From SAR324 cluster bacterium (GTDB taxonomy: Bacteria > SAR324 > XYD2-FULL-50-16): a stretch of DNA of 15,946 nt. The notes beneath the pieces are model-generated. The model searched no databases. It saw only the letters and a list, made by a program, of their open reading frames with translations, and had not been told where the DNA came from. Each line of letters begins with the position of its first letter. Position 1 is the stretch's first letter. Made by a program: the position numbers and the translations under genes. Below, piece after piece: positions 6,650 to 14,584 of the stretch. Location of the stretch: assembly GCA_002401295.1 (NCBI GenBank), contig NVSR01000123.1, forward strand, positions 1 through 15,946, read 5' to 3'.

Positions 6650-8512
6650 CTACGGAAGAGATTGATGAAAAAATTTATAAATTTCCTGGGCATTGCTGAG
6701 AGAGATCCCTTTAACCTTCTCCAGATTGCTAAGGGAGGCTGTTTTGAGACTGCTTAAATTCTGGAAATGCTTGAGCAGGTTCTTCCGCTTTTGCGGACCA
6801 ATGCCGGGAATATCTTCCAACTGGGAGTGGGTTACCCCCTTACTCCGGAGCTGACGATGGAAAGTGATCGCAAAACGGTGTGCCTCATCCCGTATATTCT
6901 GCAGGAAAAACAAGGTCACCGAGTTCTTCCTGAGTGGGATAATATTCTTTTGGTTGGGTTTAACGATGTATTCATAATCCTCTTCTCCCTTTTCAATACC
7001 AGCGCGAATTTCACTACGTCCTTTTGCCAGACCTACCACGTCAACTTGCTTCAGGTCCATTCCCAAGTCTTCAAAAATCTTAACCGCGCTGGATAATTGT
7101 CCTTTACCACCATCGATGATGATCAAATCGGGTAAAGGCTGTTCTGCCACCTTTTCCGGGCGATAACGCCGGCCCAGAACTTCCTGCATAGAGGCAAAGT
7201 CATCGGGACCGTCAACACTCTTGATTTTGTACTTGCGATAATCTTTTTTGGCGGCTTGATTGCCTTCCCATACGACCATAGAAGCCACAGTGTTAGTACC
7301 TGAAATATTAGAAATATCAAAACATTCCACACGATTTGGCAGGTTACGCAAGCGCAGTCTTTGGCGAACGGCTTTGAGAATTAAATCATCGGCATGATCC
7401 CCTTTCATCCTGAGCTGTAAACTTTGCACAGCATTTTTGACAGCCATGTCCACCAATGATTTTTTATTACCCCTTTGAGGGGCAATAATTTGAAGTTTTT
7501 TCTGACGTTGGCTGTGGCAATACTCCTCCAACATCGCGAGTTCCTCATCAGGAAAAGGGATTAAAATCTCATCAGGTAAGGGTTTGTCTCCAGCTATGTA
7601 GAGTTTGGAAAGAGTCGAGCGAAGAATTTCATAGTCGTTATAGAGTTCCCCTTCTTTAAAAAAGAAGAAATCTTCACTCAAGAGCAGACCATTGCGGATA
7701 AATAAGACCTCCACTCCTGCAAAACCTCCGGAGCGGACAAGCCCGAAGACATCACGATCCACCTTTTTCAGGGAAACCTTCTTTTGTTTTTTGAAAGTAC
7801 GCTGCACTGCCTTGATTTGGTCTCTGGTTTTTGCCGCCTCTTCAAACTTTAAAGCCTCCGCTTCTTTTGCCATTCGTTCCTGCAGCTGATTGAGCAGGGT
7901 ATCATAGTTTCCTTTCAAGAGTTGCAGAACACCGTCCACCATTTGTTGATAGCTATCTACGGCAACTTGCCCGGTACAGGGTGCCAGGCAACGTTTGAGC
8001 TGATAGTTGAGGCAGGGGCGAAAAGTCTTGGTACCATCCAAGGTCATGGCGCTTTGACGCAAGGGGAAGTATCTCTTGATGGTCTGCCAGGTAGAACGAA
8101 CTTCCCGTACCGAAACATAGGGCCCGAAATAGAGAGATCCATCCTTGACAATTTCTCTCACTAAAGTCAGACGAGGAAACATCTCCCCAATAGAGAGTTT
8201 GAAATAGGGATAAGTTTTATCATCCTTTAACTGTACATTGTAACGTGGACGGTGACTCTTGATCAACTGATCTTCCAGAATCAAAGCCTCTGTTTCCGTA
8301 TTGGTTACAACCCATTCCACATCATAGATATTGGGTAACAAATTGGCGGTCCTGGGATCCTCCCGATTCGAATCCAAGAAATAACTACGCACCCGGTTCT
8401 TGAGATTTTTGGCCTTGCCCACATAAATGATCTTACCTTCTCGAGAAATATAGCGGTAAATCCCCGGCTCTGTGGGCAACAACTTCAGCTTTTCTTCAAC
8501 AACTTCGTTCAT
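6650..8512 (-). CDS. uvrC: Excinuclease ABC subunit C (UvrC)
   Basis: This is the dual nuclease of nucleotide excision repair. It binds the UvrB-damaged-DNA complex and cuts on both sides of the lesion. The length of 620 residues is typical. The N-terminal GIY-YIG domain (about 13-95) has PGIY (16-19), IYVGKAKNLKNRV (29-41, with the conserved Arg) and TEALILE (74-80), and cuts on the 3' side. The Cys-rich segment 154-179 follows, then the UVR domain (about 202-237, FEEAAKTRDQI) that contacts UvrB. The RNase H-like nuclease has D399 (CFDISNISGT), D467 (IIIDGGKGQL) and H545 (RDEAHRFA) and cuts on the 5' side. Tandem helix-hairpin-helix motifs (about 565-618, DIPGIGPQKR) end the protein. In the cluster region C167, C175 and C179 are present, but the position normally occupied by the first cysteine is S154. 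The ATG at 8512 has only a weak ribosome site. The SEC-C gene follows it; thrH diverges from it. Confidence 0.98.
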   Translation of the reverse strand: MNEVVEEKLKLLPTEPGIYRYISREGKIIYVGKAKNLKNRVRSYFLDSNREDPRTANLLPNIYDVEWVVTNTETEALILEDQLIKSHRPRYNVQLKDDKTYPYFKLSIGEMFPRLTLVREIVKDGSLYFGPYVSVREVRSTWQTIKRYFPLRQSAMTLDGTKTFRPCLNYQLKRCLAPCTGQVAVDSYQQMVDGVLQLLKGNYDTLLNQLQERMAKEAEALKFEEAAKTRDQIKAVQRTFKKQKKVSLKKVDRDVFGLVRSGGFAGVEVLFIRNGLLLSEDFFFFKEGELYNDYEILRSTLSKLYIAGDKPLPDEILIPFPDEELAMLEEYCHSQRQKKLQIIAPQRGNKKSLVDMAVKNAVQSLQLRMKGDHADDLILKAVRQRLRLRNLPNRVECFDISNISGTNTVASMVVWEGNQAAKKDYRKYKIKSVDGPDDFASMQEVLGRRYRPEKVAEQPLPDLIIIDGGKGQLSSAVKIFEDLGMDLKQVDVVGLAKGRSEIRAGIEKGEEDYEYIVKPNQKNIIPLRKNSVTLFFLQNIRDEAHRFAITFHRQLRSKGVTHSQLEDIPGIGPQKRKNLLKHFQNLSSLKTASLSNLEKVKGISLSNAQEIYKFFHQSLP

Positions 8513-8582
8513 TTTACTTTGCTATTATCTTGTTGACGATAAATCTCGATGAATGCTCCAATTTCCTCTTTTTACTAGAATC

Positions 8583-8610
8583 AGTTGGCGGTTGGCAGTT
8601 GGCAGTTATC
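8583..8610 (+). repeat. Four-unit 7-base tandem repeat
   Basis: The units AGTTGGC, GGTTGGC, AGTTGGC and AGTTATC (8583-8610) follow each other without gaps in the uvrC-thrH divergent region. Heptamer repeats of this kind are prone to slippage. The unit junction provides TTGGCA, which coincides with the candidate -35 box of thrH. Confidence 0.75.
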
Positions 8611-8626
8611 AGGGAGCTAGTATAAA
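8599..8626 (+). promoter_or_regulatory. Candidate sigma-70 promoter of thrH
   Basis: TTGGCA (8599-8604), a 16-base spacer and TATAAA (8621-8626) match the consensus at five of six positions in each box. Transcription would begin around 8633, at the base of the hairpin 8635-8652, and run about 55 bases to the thrH start. The -35 box is embedded in the heptamer repeat. Confidence 0.55.
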
Positions 8627-8629
8627 ACG

Positions 8630-8652
8630 GTAGCGCCGCCCTACGTGGCGGC
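8630..8652 (+). repeat. GTAG-headed G+C-rich hairpin in the thrH leader
   Basis: GTAG (8630-8633), one base, then GCCGCC (8635-8640) and GGCGGC (8647-8652) form a perfect 6-bp stem with loop CTACGT. A second small stem, CCTC-ACT-GAGG (8652-8662), adjoins it. The GTAG-plus-stem layout resembles a REP unit, but the stem differs from the three GTCGG copies elsewhere in the window. If the promoter call is right, the stem lies at the very 5' end of the thrH mRNA. Confidence 0.55.
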
Positions 8653-8688
8653 CTCACTGAGGATACCTAAATATAAAAAGGAGAGCCT

Positions 8689-9294
8689 ATGTTTATTACA
8701 TGTCTTGATTTGGAAGGGGTTTTAATCCCGGAAGTTTGGATTAATGTTGCCGAAAAAACGGGAATCGAGGAGTTAAAACTCACCACACGTGATATCTCCG
8801 ACTATGACGTATTAATGAAAAAAAGGCTGAAAGTGATCGCCGAACATGGATTAACCTTGAAATATATCCAAGAGGTTATCGGTGCCATGGATCCTTTTCC
8901 GGGAGCCTTGGAGTTCTTGGATTGGTTACGCACTCAATCGCAGGTCGTTATTTTGTCGGATACCTTCGTGGAGTTCGCACAGCCTTTCATGGAAAAATTG
9001 GGGATGCCTACCATCCTTTGCCACAACCTGGAAATGGACCCGCAAGATAAAATTATCAATTACAAATTGCGTATTGATGATCCTAAGAAAAGAGCGATTC
9101 AGGCCTTTCGCAGTTTGAACTATCAGACCATTGCAGCCGGTGATTCCTTCAACGATGTGAGCATGATAAAAGAAGCAGATTATGGAGCCTTTTTTAAGCC
9201 GCCTGTAGAAATTGCCGCTCAGTTCCCTCAATTCCCCGTTGCACAGGACTATGAAGCCTTCAAAACGATTCTATCGGGTTTTTTAAAACAATAG
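8689..9294 (+). CDS. thrH: Phosphoserine phosphatase / homoserine phosphotransferase ThrH
   Basis: This is a cytoplasmic HAD-superfamily enzyme. The characterised ThrH of Pseudomonas removes phosphate from phosphoserine and can pass it to homoserine, feeding threonine synthesis. The 201 residues match that family along their whole length: nucleophile motif CLDLEGVL with D7 and E9, the cap-region stretch TTRDISDYDVLMKKRL (32-47), motif II VVILSDTF with S90, motif III lysine within DDPKKRA (130-136), motif IV AAGDSFNDVSM with D152 and D156, and the family's EFPQFP-like AQFPQFPV near the end. The ATG is five bases after AAGGAG inside AAAAAGGAGAGCCT, a strong ribosome site that settles the start. 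A promoter-like sequence and a hairpin precede it, and it diverges from uvrC. It is followed after 114 bases, including an inverted repeat, by the NnrS-family gene on the same strand. Confidence 0.95.
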   Translation: MFITCLDLEGVLIPEVWINVAEKTGIEELKLTTRDISDYDVLMKKRLKVIAEHGLTLKYIQEVIGAMDPFPGALEFLDWLRTQSQVVILSDTFVEFAQPFMEKLGMPTILCHNLEMDPQDKIINYKLRIDDPKKRAIQAFRSLNYQTIAAGDSFNDVSMIKEADYGAFFKPPVEIAAQFPQFPVAQDYEAFKTILSGFLKQ

Positions 9295-9321
9295 ACCGTA
9301 ACTTTTTTAGTTCCCCACTTT

Positions 9322-9352
9322 TCGTGAATTCGATATTCTCAAGGATTCACGA
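9322..9352 (+). terminator. Stem-loop after thrH, possible weak terminator
   Basis: TCGTGAAT (9322-9329) and ATTCACGA (9345-9352) form a perfect 8-bp stem with a 15-base loop, followed five bases later by TTTT. The low G+C of the stem and the short T-run make it a weak terminator at best. It could also be a protein-binding inverted repeat ahead of the next gene, whose ATG is 57 bases downstream. Confidence 0.4.
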
Positions 9353-9408
9353 CCCAATTTTGTCGACATCAATCTTTCCTCAAATATTAATTTTTCCCGC
9401 CAAAGATC

Positions 9409-10650
9409 ATGACAGTAAACAAACCAGTGACCCTGTGGCAAATGGTATCTCAGGTCCCCCATCGACTATTTTTTGCAACAGGTTGCTTTTTTCTCATATT
9501 ACCCGTCGTTTGGTGGACTCATCTCCTGATTATACAAAATATGGGTATTTCCTACCCCATGAGTGTAGTGCCCAAGGAGGCTCATGCCTTCTTCATGATT
9601 TACGGCATGACCACACAATTCATCCTGGGATTTGCCATGACAGTCTTCCCTCGCTGGTTGGATGAGGAGGCCATTCACCCCATGCAATACAAGGCCATCT
9701 TTTTCTTGATGATCAGTGGTTTTATACTCTTCACCCTAGGCTTGGCACTGGGTAAATGGGTCGTTGCCGCAGGAGCTTTTGTCATCACGGTGGGTTTTGT
9801 AACCACCAGCATGATTCTTTGGCAGGTTCTAAAAAATAGTAAAATGCCGGATAAGCTGCAGGCAAACATTACTTGGATTGCTATTGCCTCCGGGGGACTG
9901 GGTTCTTTTGCTTATTGCTTATATTCCTTGTTTCCCGAGCAGTATCTGCTCTACCGAATTTGTTATGGCCTAGGGGTCTATTTTTATATCCCCATGGTGA
10001 TTCTGGCCGTTGCCTATCGCATGGTTCCTTTCTTCACTTCCGTGGTCTTGAAAGAATTTGAAGCGGTCCGCATTCCTTGGGTTTTGAAAGTTTGGTGTGC
10101 CTTTTGGGGATTGAAAGCACTGTTCTTTATCTTCGACTTTTCTCAAGGCTATTTACTGAGTGACTCCGTCTTACTGATTGCGACAATTATTCAATTCCGC
10201 AAGTGGGCATTTGGGCAGAAGAAACCCGTCATGTTGTTGTCTTATCTTTACCACTCCATGATTTGGTTTCCTATCTCCAATCTCATTTTTATCTTTGCCG
10301 GAGCCTATGCTCTGCTAGAAGGTTATCCGAATCCCATGCTGGAATTGGCGGGTTTGCATGCGCTCACGATTGGAGGCATTAGCAGTATGATCTACAGTAT
10401 GGCCACCCGTGTATCCCTGGGCCACTCCGGCAGACCTCTGGTGACCAACCGCTTTGAGGATGGCATGTTTTGGCTGTTGCAAGGGGCAGTGGTCAGTCGA
10501 GTCGGATTTGAGTTAATGGGACTGGTTGATGTATCCTGGATTCAATACAATTATATCTCGGGAATCCTCTGGACTCTCGCTTTTTTACCTTGGATATTGC
10601 GCTTCCTGCCAATCTACTTAACCCCACGAGTGGATGGAAAACCCGGCTAA
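9409..10650 (+). CDS. NnrS-family multispanning membrane protein
   Basis: This is a polytopic inner-membrane protein of 413 residues with about 12 hydrophobic segments, the size and layout of NnrS. NnrS is a haem- and copper-containing protein associated with nitric oxide stress and denitrification in proteobacteria. Family landmarks are the HAFFMIYGM segment after the first helix (H59-M67, family form HxxxMxYG), MTVFPRW at 77-83, RMVPFF at 204-209, LHALTIGGISSMIYSMATR (316-334, with H317) and LGHSGRPL (337-344, with H339), the most diagnostic block. The conserved histidines are the likely haem or metal ligands. The ATG at 9409 has no good Shine-Dalgarno sequence but is the best in-frame start before the first helix. 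No nitrite or nitric oxide reductase genes are in the window, so the denitrification link is from family knowledge only. A REP-like element begins directly after its stop codon. Confidence 0.88.
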   Translation: MTVNKPVTLWQMVSQVPHRLFFATGCFFLILPVVWWTHLLIIQNMGISYPMSVVPKEAHAFFMIYGMTTQFILGFAMTVFPRWLDEEAIHPMQYKAIFFLMISGFILFTLGLALGKWVVAAGAFVITVGFVTTSMILWQVLKNSKMPDKLQANITWIAIASGGLGSFAYCLYSLFPEQYLLYRICYGLGVYFYIPMVILAVAYRMVPFFTSVVLKEFEAVRIPWVLKVWCAFWGLKALFFIFDFSQGYLLSDSVLLIATIIQFRKWAFGQKKPVMLLSYLYHSMIWFPISNLIFIFAGAYALLEGYPNPMLELAGLHALTIGGISSMIYSMATRVSLGHSGRPLVTNRFEDGMFWLLQGAVVSRVGFELMGLVDVSWIQYNYISGILWTLAFLPWILRFLPIYLTPRVDGKPG

Positions 10651-10732
10651 GCTTAGGGGCTTGGAAAAAACAACCACCCCTTAAGACTGATAACTCTACA
10701 GGTAGGTCGGAGTCAGCGCAGCGTCTCCGACT
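10651..10732 (+). repeat. REP-like element, copy C (long form, best preserved)
   Basis: It starts right after the NnrS-family stop codon. The leader GCTTAGGGGCTTGGAAAAAA (10651-10670) is followed by a middle block (CAACCACCCCTTAAGACTGA onward to CTCTACA, 10694-10700). Then comes GTAG (10702-10705) and a perfect 7-bp stem, GTCGGAG (10706-10712) with CTCCGAC (10725-10731), around a 12-base loop. GTAG followed by an imperfect palindrome is the known signature of REP units handled by RAYT (TnpA-REP) transposases. The ~50-base conserved leader is more than a plain REP has. Confidence 0.8.
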
Positions 10733-10957
10733 CATCGCGCCCTGACTACTTGTGGGAGATATGAAACTCACCTTAAATGCCGATAACATGCACCTCAAAT
10801 CAACCGGTGATAATACCTCAGGTCAACCAGTAGTACGAATATCAAGGCTTTTATTGCCAAAACATGCCTTAAAGATTTACCTTTGCCTTTGCTTAGAGTG
10901 AACTATTTCATTTGAAAATCCAGAGCTGATGCGACTCACCTCAACCGACAATTAAAC
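10733..10957 (+). promoter_or_regulatory. metH upstream region with a direct repeat
   Basis: With REP-like copy C it makes a 307-base stretch without a gene. It contains two copies of ACCTCARRTCAACC (10792-10805 and 10815-10828, 23 bases apart) and a shorter relative, ACCTCAACC, at 10938-10946, just before the metH start. These could be regulator sites or chance. I found no cobalamin or SAM riboswitch core, no clear promoter boxes, no MetR/MetJ-type box, and no good Shine-Dalgarno sequence ahead of metH. Confidence 0.4.
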
Positions 10958-13900
10958 ATGACACCACAAGAGTTTAGAGAGTTTTTAAAAGAAGAGATCT
11001 TGGTGCTTGATGGAGCAACCGGAACCATGGTTCAAAACTATGAATTCGGGCCGGAAGTTTATGGCGGTGAGGAGTACCAGATGCTATCAGACCTCCTGAT
11101 TTTTTCTCGGCCAGATGCCTCCAAGGCGATTCACCTCCGATATTTTGAAGCTGGCGCGAATGCAGTAGAGACTAATACCTTCGGTGCATCCCCTCTTCGG
11201 TTGGCTGAGTTTGACTTTTCCAGACTGGATTTAAAGGAATTTCCGGCCTTGCATGATGGTGCGGATCTACGGAAGATATCCCTAAATGAATTCACTTATC
11301 GGCTCAACTACAATGCCTCTCAGATTGCTCAACAGGCTATTGCGGAATACAAACAAAGCCCCGACTATGATGGTCGTCAATTATTCGTAGTGGGCTCTAT
11401 TGGTCCTTCTAACTGGGTTCTTTCCAGTACTCATGCGGACTTGAAAAAAGGAACCTTCGACCAAATTGAGGATAACTTTTATCAGCAGTCCCTGGGACTC
11501 ATTGATGGAGGAGCGGATATTCTACTCTTCGAAACTCAGCAGGATATCCTGGAACTGAAGGTCGGAATCTTCGGCGCAAAGCGAGCGATGAAAGAAAAGG
11601 GCAAACAACTGCCCATCATGGCGCAGGTTACAGTTGATCAATTTTCCCGGATGCAGATTTTCAGTACGGACATCCATGCCGCTTTGACGACAATTCAAGA
11701 CATTGGCGTGGATGCCTTTGGAATTAACTGCAGTATCGGCCCGGATTTGATGGGCCCCACTGTCAGGAAACTCTGTAAATATTCAAAGATTCCCATTTCT
11801 GTGATCCCCAATGCGGGGCTGCCTTCATCGGAAGCCGGTAAAACAGTCTTCAAGTTAACCCCCGATGAATTGGCTGGTTTTATTAAAGAGTTTGTTCAGG
11901 AGCAGGGCGTTAATATTGTCGGTGGTTGTTGTGGTACTACACCAGAGCATATCAAAGCAGTGACTCAGGCGATCAAAGGCCTCAAGCCAAAGCCACGCAA
12001 AATCGATTCGGATTTATACATCTCCGGCCCTCAAAATGCGATTAAGCTAGATGGTGATGACACGCTGATTCGCTTTGGAGAGCGCCTCAACGTACGTGGC
12101 TCGAAAAAAGTACGCATCGCCGTTGAAGAGAGTGACGAAATCAATCAGGATGCTCTGGAAGAGGTTGTCAACGAACAGGTCAAGGACTTGGGAGTCGAGG
12201 TGATTGATATTTGTATGGACTCGAATATCGTGGATACGGCTGCTACCCTGGTCAGCGTCATCCAGGGACAAACCATCGATTTTCCCGCTGCCATGTGCAT
12301 CGATTCTTTTGATGTGAACGCTCTGGCAGAGGCGATTAAAGTTTACCCCGGAAGGCCCATCATTAATTCCATTTCCCTGGAAGAATATAGCCCCGGACTG
12401 GATAAGATAGATGCAGTTTTGCAAGTCACAGAAGATCATTCACCCATCTATATTGCCTTGACCACAGGTCCTAAGGGCCCTGCCATGACCTGCGAGCAAA
12501 AAGTCGATCTGGCCAGTCAGATCCTGGATAAGGTGAAGGATAAATATGATGTCGATGTATCTCGGATTTTTGTTGATATCAATGCCTTTCCCATTGGTTC
12601 AGAGAGTATTGAGGGAATGAATTTCGCCATGGAATCCATCCGTGCCATTCCTTTGATCAAGCAGCTTTATCCTGGAGTGCACACCACTATCGGTGTGGGT
12701 AACTTAACCAATGGTTTGGCCAAGAAACCTTACATGAGAAAAGTGCTGACTTCTATTTTTCTGGATGAAGCACGGAAAGTCGGTTTAGATGCGGCCATCA
12801 TCAATCCTAATCACTATGTACCCGTTGAAAGCCTGGATGCCGGTGATTATGACTTGGGAAAACGCATCATCCAGGAACGGGATATGGATGCATTCTCCGA
12901 GCTGGAAGAGGTTGCCTTGCGTAAGAAAGGCGGTCCCATCAAGAAAAAAGTGGTTTATGATGAATTGCCAACAGTTGAGGCAGTCTGCCTCAAGATTAAA
13001 AATGGCTTCAAGGATCGCACAGAAGGTGTGATCGAAGTGCAGGGCAGGGGTTATAAGTACATTGATCGTATCGTGCCACAGATCGTTGAACTCATTGCAG
13101 ACATAGAACCTTTGGACCTGATCAATGATCACTTGATGAAGGCCATGGAAGAATTGGGAGCCGGTTTTGCCGAGGGAACTGTCTCTTTGCCACATCTATT
13201 AAAATCAGCGGATGTGATGAAGCAGGTCATGGGATTCCTTGAGAGTTACATGAAGCGTGACTCCGATGATGCAGAAGGAGGCCCCAAAACTAAAGGTACC
13301 ATTATTCTGGGAACCGTTTATCAGGACGTCCATAGTATTGGGAAAGATCTCGCCAAAACACTGTTGGAAAACTATGGCTTTAAAGTAGTCGACTTGGGTG
13401 TGCAGGTTCCTCTACAAAAATTCATTGATGAGGCCAAGGCACATAATGCTGATGCCATTGGTTCATCAGCGCTTTTGGTACAGACCTCCAACCACATGAT
13501 CACCCTTGCTACTCTCATGAATGAGCAAGGGATGAGTGACTTGCCTCTACTCATCGGAGGGGCTCCGGTAACCAACCGTCACGCCTCCTTTGTCGCTATG
13601 AATGGGGATCAAGATGTTGATTCAATTCGAGACAATATCTTTTATTGTCATTCCGCCATGGATGGGGTGAATATTTTAACCCAGCTGATCGACCCGGTAC
13701 GGAAAAAGAAACTATTAAAGGAGAATAAGGAGCTGTTAATCCGCTCTTATCTCGCCGGTGTGAAGCATAAGGCAAAGCAGGAAACACTCCTGAAAACTCT
13801 GCCCAAGAGAAAGGTTGATTTCAAAGAGTTTCATCCTGCAGTGGATCCTGGTCCCGTAAGGAAAGCTATCTACTCTATGGAAGAGTTCTTGCCACACTTG

Positions 13901-14572
13901 GACCGCAAGCAATTATTCGCTCTCAACTGGAAGTATGGTGGCAAGGGAAGCTGGGCCAGAAAAGGGATTGAAGCGGAAGAACTGGAGACTAAACTACTCG
14001 ATTTAGTCCGCTTAGTGGATAGCAAAGGCTGGATTCGTCCCCAGGGACTATACGGACTCTTCCCCTGCAAGCGCAAGGCGGGAGAGGTTGAGGTTTTCCA
14101 TCCCACCAGTGGCAAGCTGTTAGGTAGCTTTATATTCAATGATGTGATTGGTTATGGTAAGAAAGATATTTTCAATACCTCCCAGTTTTTCCAGACGAAG
14201 CAGATGGACCTCATCGGAGTCCAGTTCTCCACAGCTGGCCCTCATGTAGACGATGTGGTCAACCGTCTCAAAGTAGATGATCAAGAAGCAGCCTGGTTAT
14301 TACAAGGACTGTCCGATCGTGTGGCGGAAGATATGGCGGACCGTCTGAACGGCTTCCTGGAACAGTTGGTATGGGGAGAAGAAGGCGGCAAAAGTACTCG
14401 CTATTCTCCCGGCTATCCTGCCATGGTAGAGATGAAAAACAATCAGTTATGTGCTGAACTGCTCAGTGCCGTTCAAGACTTGGGCATTCGTATCACTGAT
14501 GGCTATGAATTCGCCCCTACGGGTTCTACCGCCGCAGTGGTTTGTTTCCACCCCAAAGCAGATTATCGATAG
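10958..14572 (+). CDS. metH: Cobalamin-dependent methionine synthase (MetH)
   Basis: It methylates homocysteine to methionine using methyl-tetrahydrofolate through a bound cobalamin, in the cytoplasm. All four modules are present in 1204 residues, the usual size. The homocysteine domain (about 1-345) has LDGATGT (17-23) and zinc ligands C258 (GINCSIGP), C324 and C325 (GGCCGTT). The pterin domain (about 370-640) has FGERLNVRGSKK (373-384) and the MCIDSFD block (446-452). The cap is at about 680-770. The B12 domain (about 778-920) carries the cobalt-ligand motif D790-x-H792-x2-G795, with SSALL (836-840) and IGGAP (866-870). The SAM-dependent reactivation domain (about 965-1204) ends with RYSPGYPA (1148-1155). 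The region 85-117 of the first domain is some 20 residues longer than the E. coli enzyme. The start fits the family, but no clear ribosome site precedes it. A strong hairpin follows the stop. Confidence 0.97.
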   Translation: MTPQEFREFLKEEILVLDGATGTMVQNYEFGPEVYGGEEYQMLSDLLIFSRPDASKAIHLRYFEAGANAVETNTFGASPLRLAEFDFSRLDLKEFPALHDGADLRKISLNEFTYRLNYNASQIAQQAIAEYKQSPDYDGRQLFVVGSIGPSNWVLSSTHADLKKGTFDQIEDNFYQQSLGLIDGGADILLFETQQDILELKVGIFGAKRAMKEKGKQLPIMAQVTVDQFSRMQIFSTDIHAALTTIQDIGVDAFGINCSIGPDLMGPTVRKLCKYSKIPISVIPNAGLPSSEAGKTVFKLTPDELAGFIKEFVQEQGVNIVGGCCGTTPEHIKAVTQAIKGLKPKPRKIDSDLYISGPQNAIKLDGDDTLIRFGERLNVRGSKKVRIAVEESDEINQDALEEVVNEQVKDLGVEVIDICMDSNIVDTAATLVSVIQGQTIDFPAAMCIDSFDVNALAEAIKVYPGRPIINSISLEEYSPGLDKIDAVLQVTEDHSPIYIALTTGPKGPAMTCEQKVDLASQILDKVKDKYDVDVSRIFVDINAFPIGSESIEGMNFAMESIRAIPLIKQLYPGVHTTIGVGNLTNGLAKKPYMRKVLTSIFLDEARKVGLDAAIINPNHYVPVESLDAGDYDLGKRIIQERDMDAFSELEEVALRKKGGPIKKKVVYDELPTVEAVCLKIKNGFKDRTEGVIEVQGRGYKYIDRIVPQIVELIADIEPLDLINDHLMKAMEELGAGFAEGTVSLPHLLKSADVMKQVMGFLESYMKRDSDDAEGGPKTKGTIILGTVYQDVHSIGKDLAKTLLENYGFKVVDLGVQVPLQKFIDEAKAHNADAIGSSALLVQTSNHMITLATLMNEQGMSDLPLLIGGAPVTNRHASFVAMNGDQDVDSIRDNIFYCHSAMDGVNILTQLIDPVRKKKLLKENKELLIRSYLAGVKHKAKQETLLKTLPKRKVDFKEFHPAVDPGPVRKAIYSMEEFLPHLDRKQLFALNWKYGGKGSWARKGIEAEELETKLLDLVRLVDSKGWIRPQGLYGLFPCKRKAGEVEVFHPTSGKLLGSFIFNDVIGYGKKDIFNTSQFFQTKQMDLIGVQFSTAGPHVDDVVNRLKVDDQEAAWLLQGLSDRVAEDMADRLNGFLEQLVWGEEGGKSTRYSPGYPAMVEMKNNQLCAELLSAVQDLGIRITDGYEFAPTGSTAAVVCFHPKADYR

Positions 14573-14584
14573 ATAATTCTCTTC

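Noticed and set aside
9324..9665. Plus-strand 113-codon frame overlapping the start of the NnrS-family gene
   Set aside because: It lies mostly inside the membrane-protein gene in another frame, has no ribosome site and shows no family features.
10733..10957. Cobalamin or SAM riboswitch ahead of metH
   Set aside because: I looked for the B12-box core and the SAM-I type stems and found no matching conserved segments; the region is A+T-rich with only short direct repeats.
12785..13195. Minus-strand 136-codon frame inside metH
   Set aside because: It is antisense to strongly conserved MetH domains and its sequence shows no recognisable motif; it is a shadow of the real gene.
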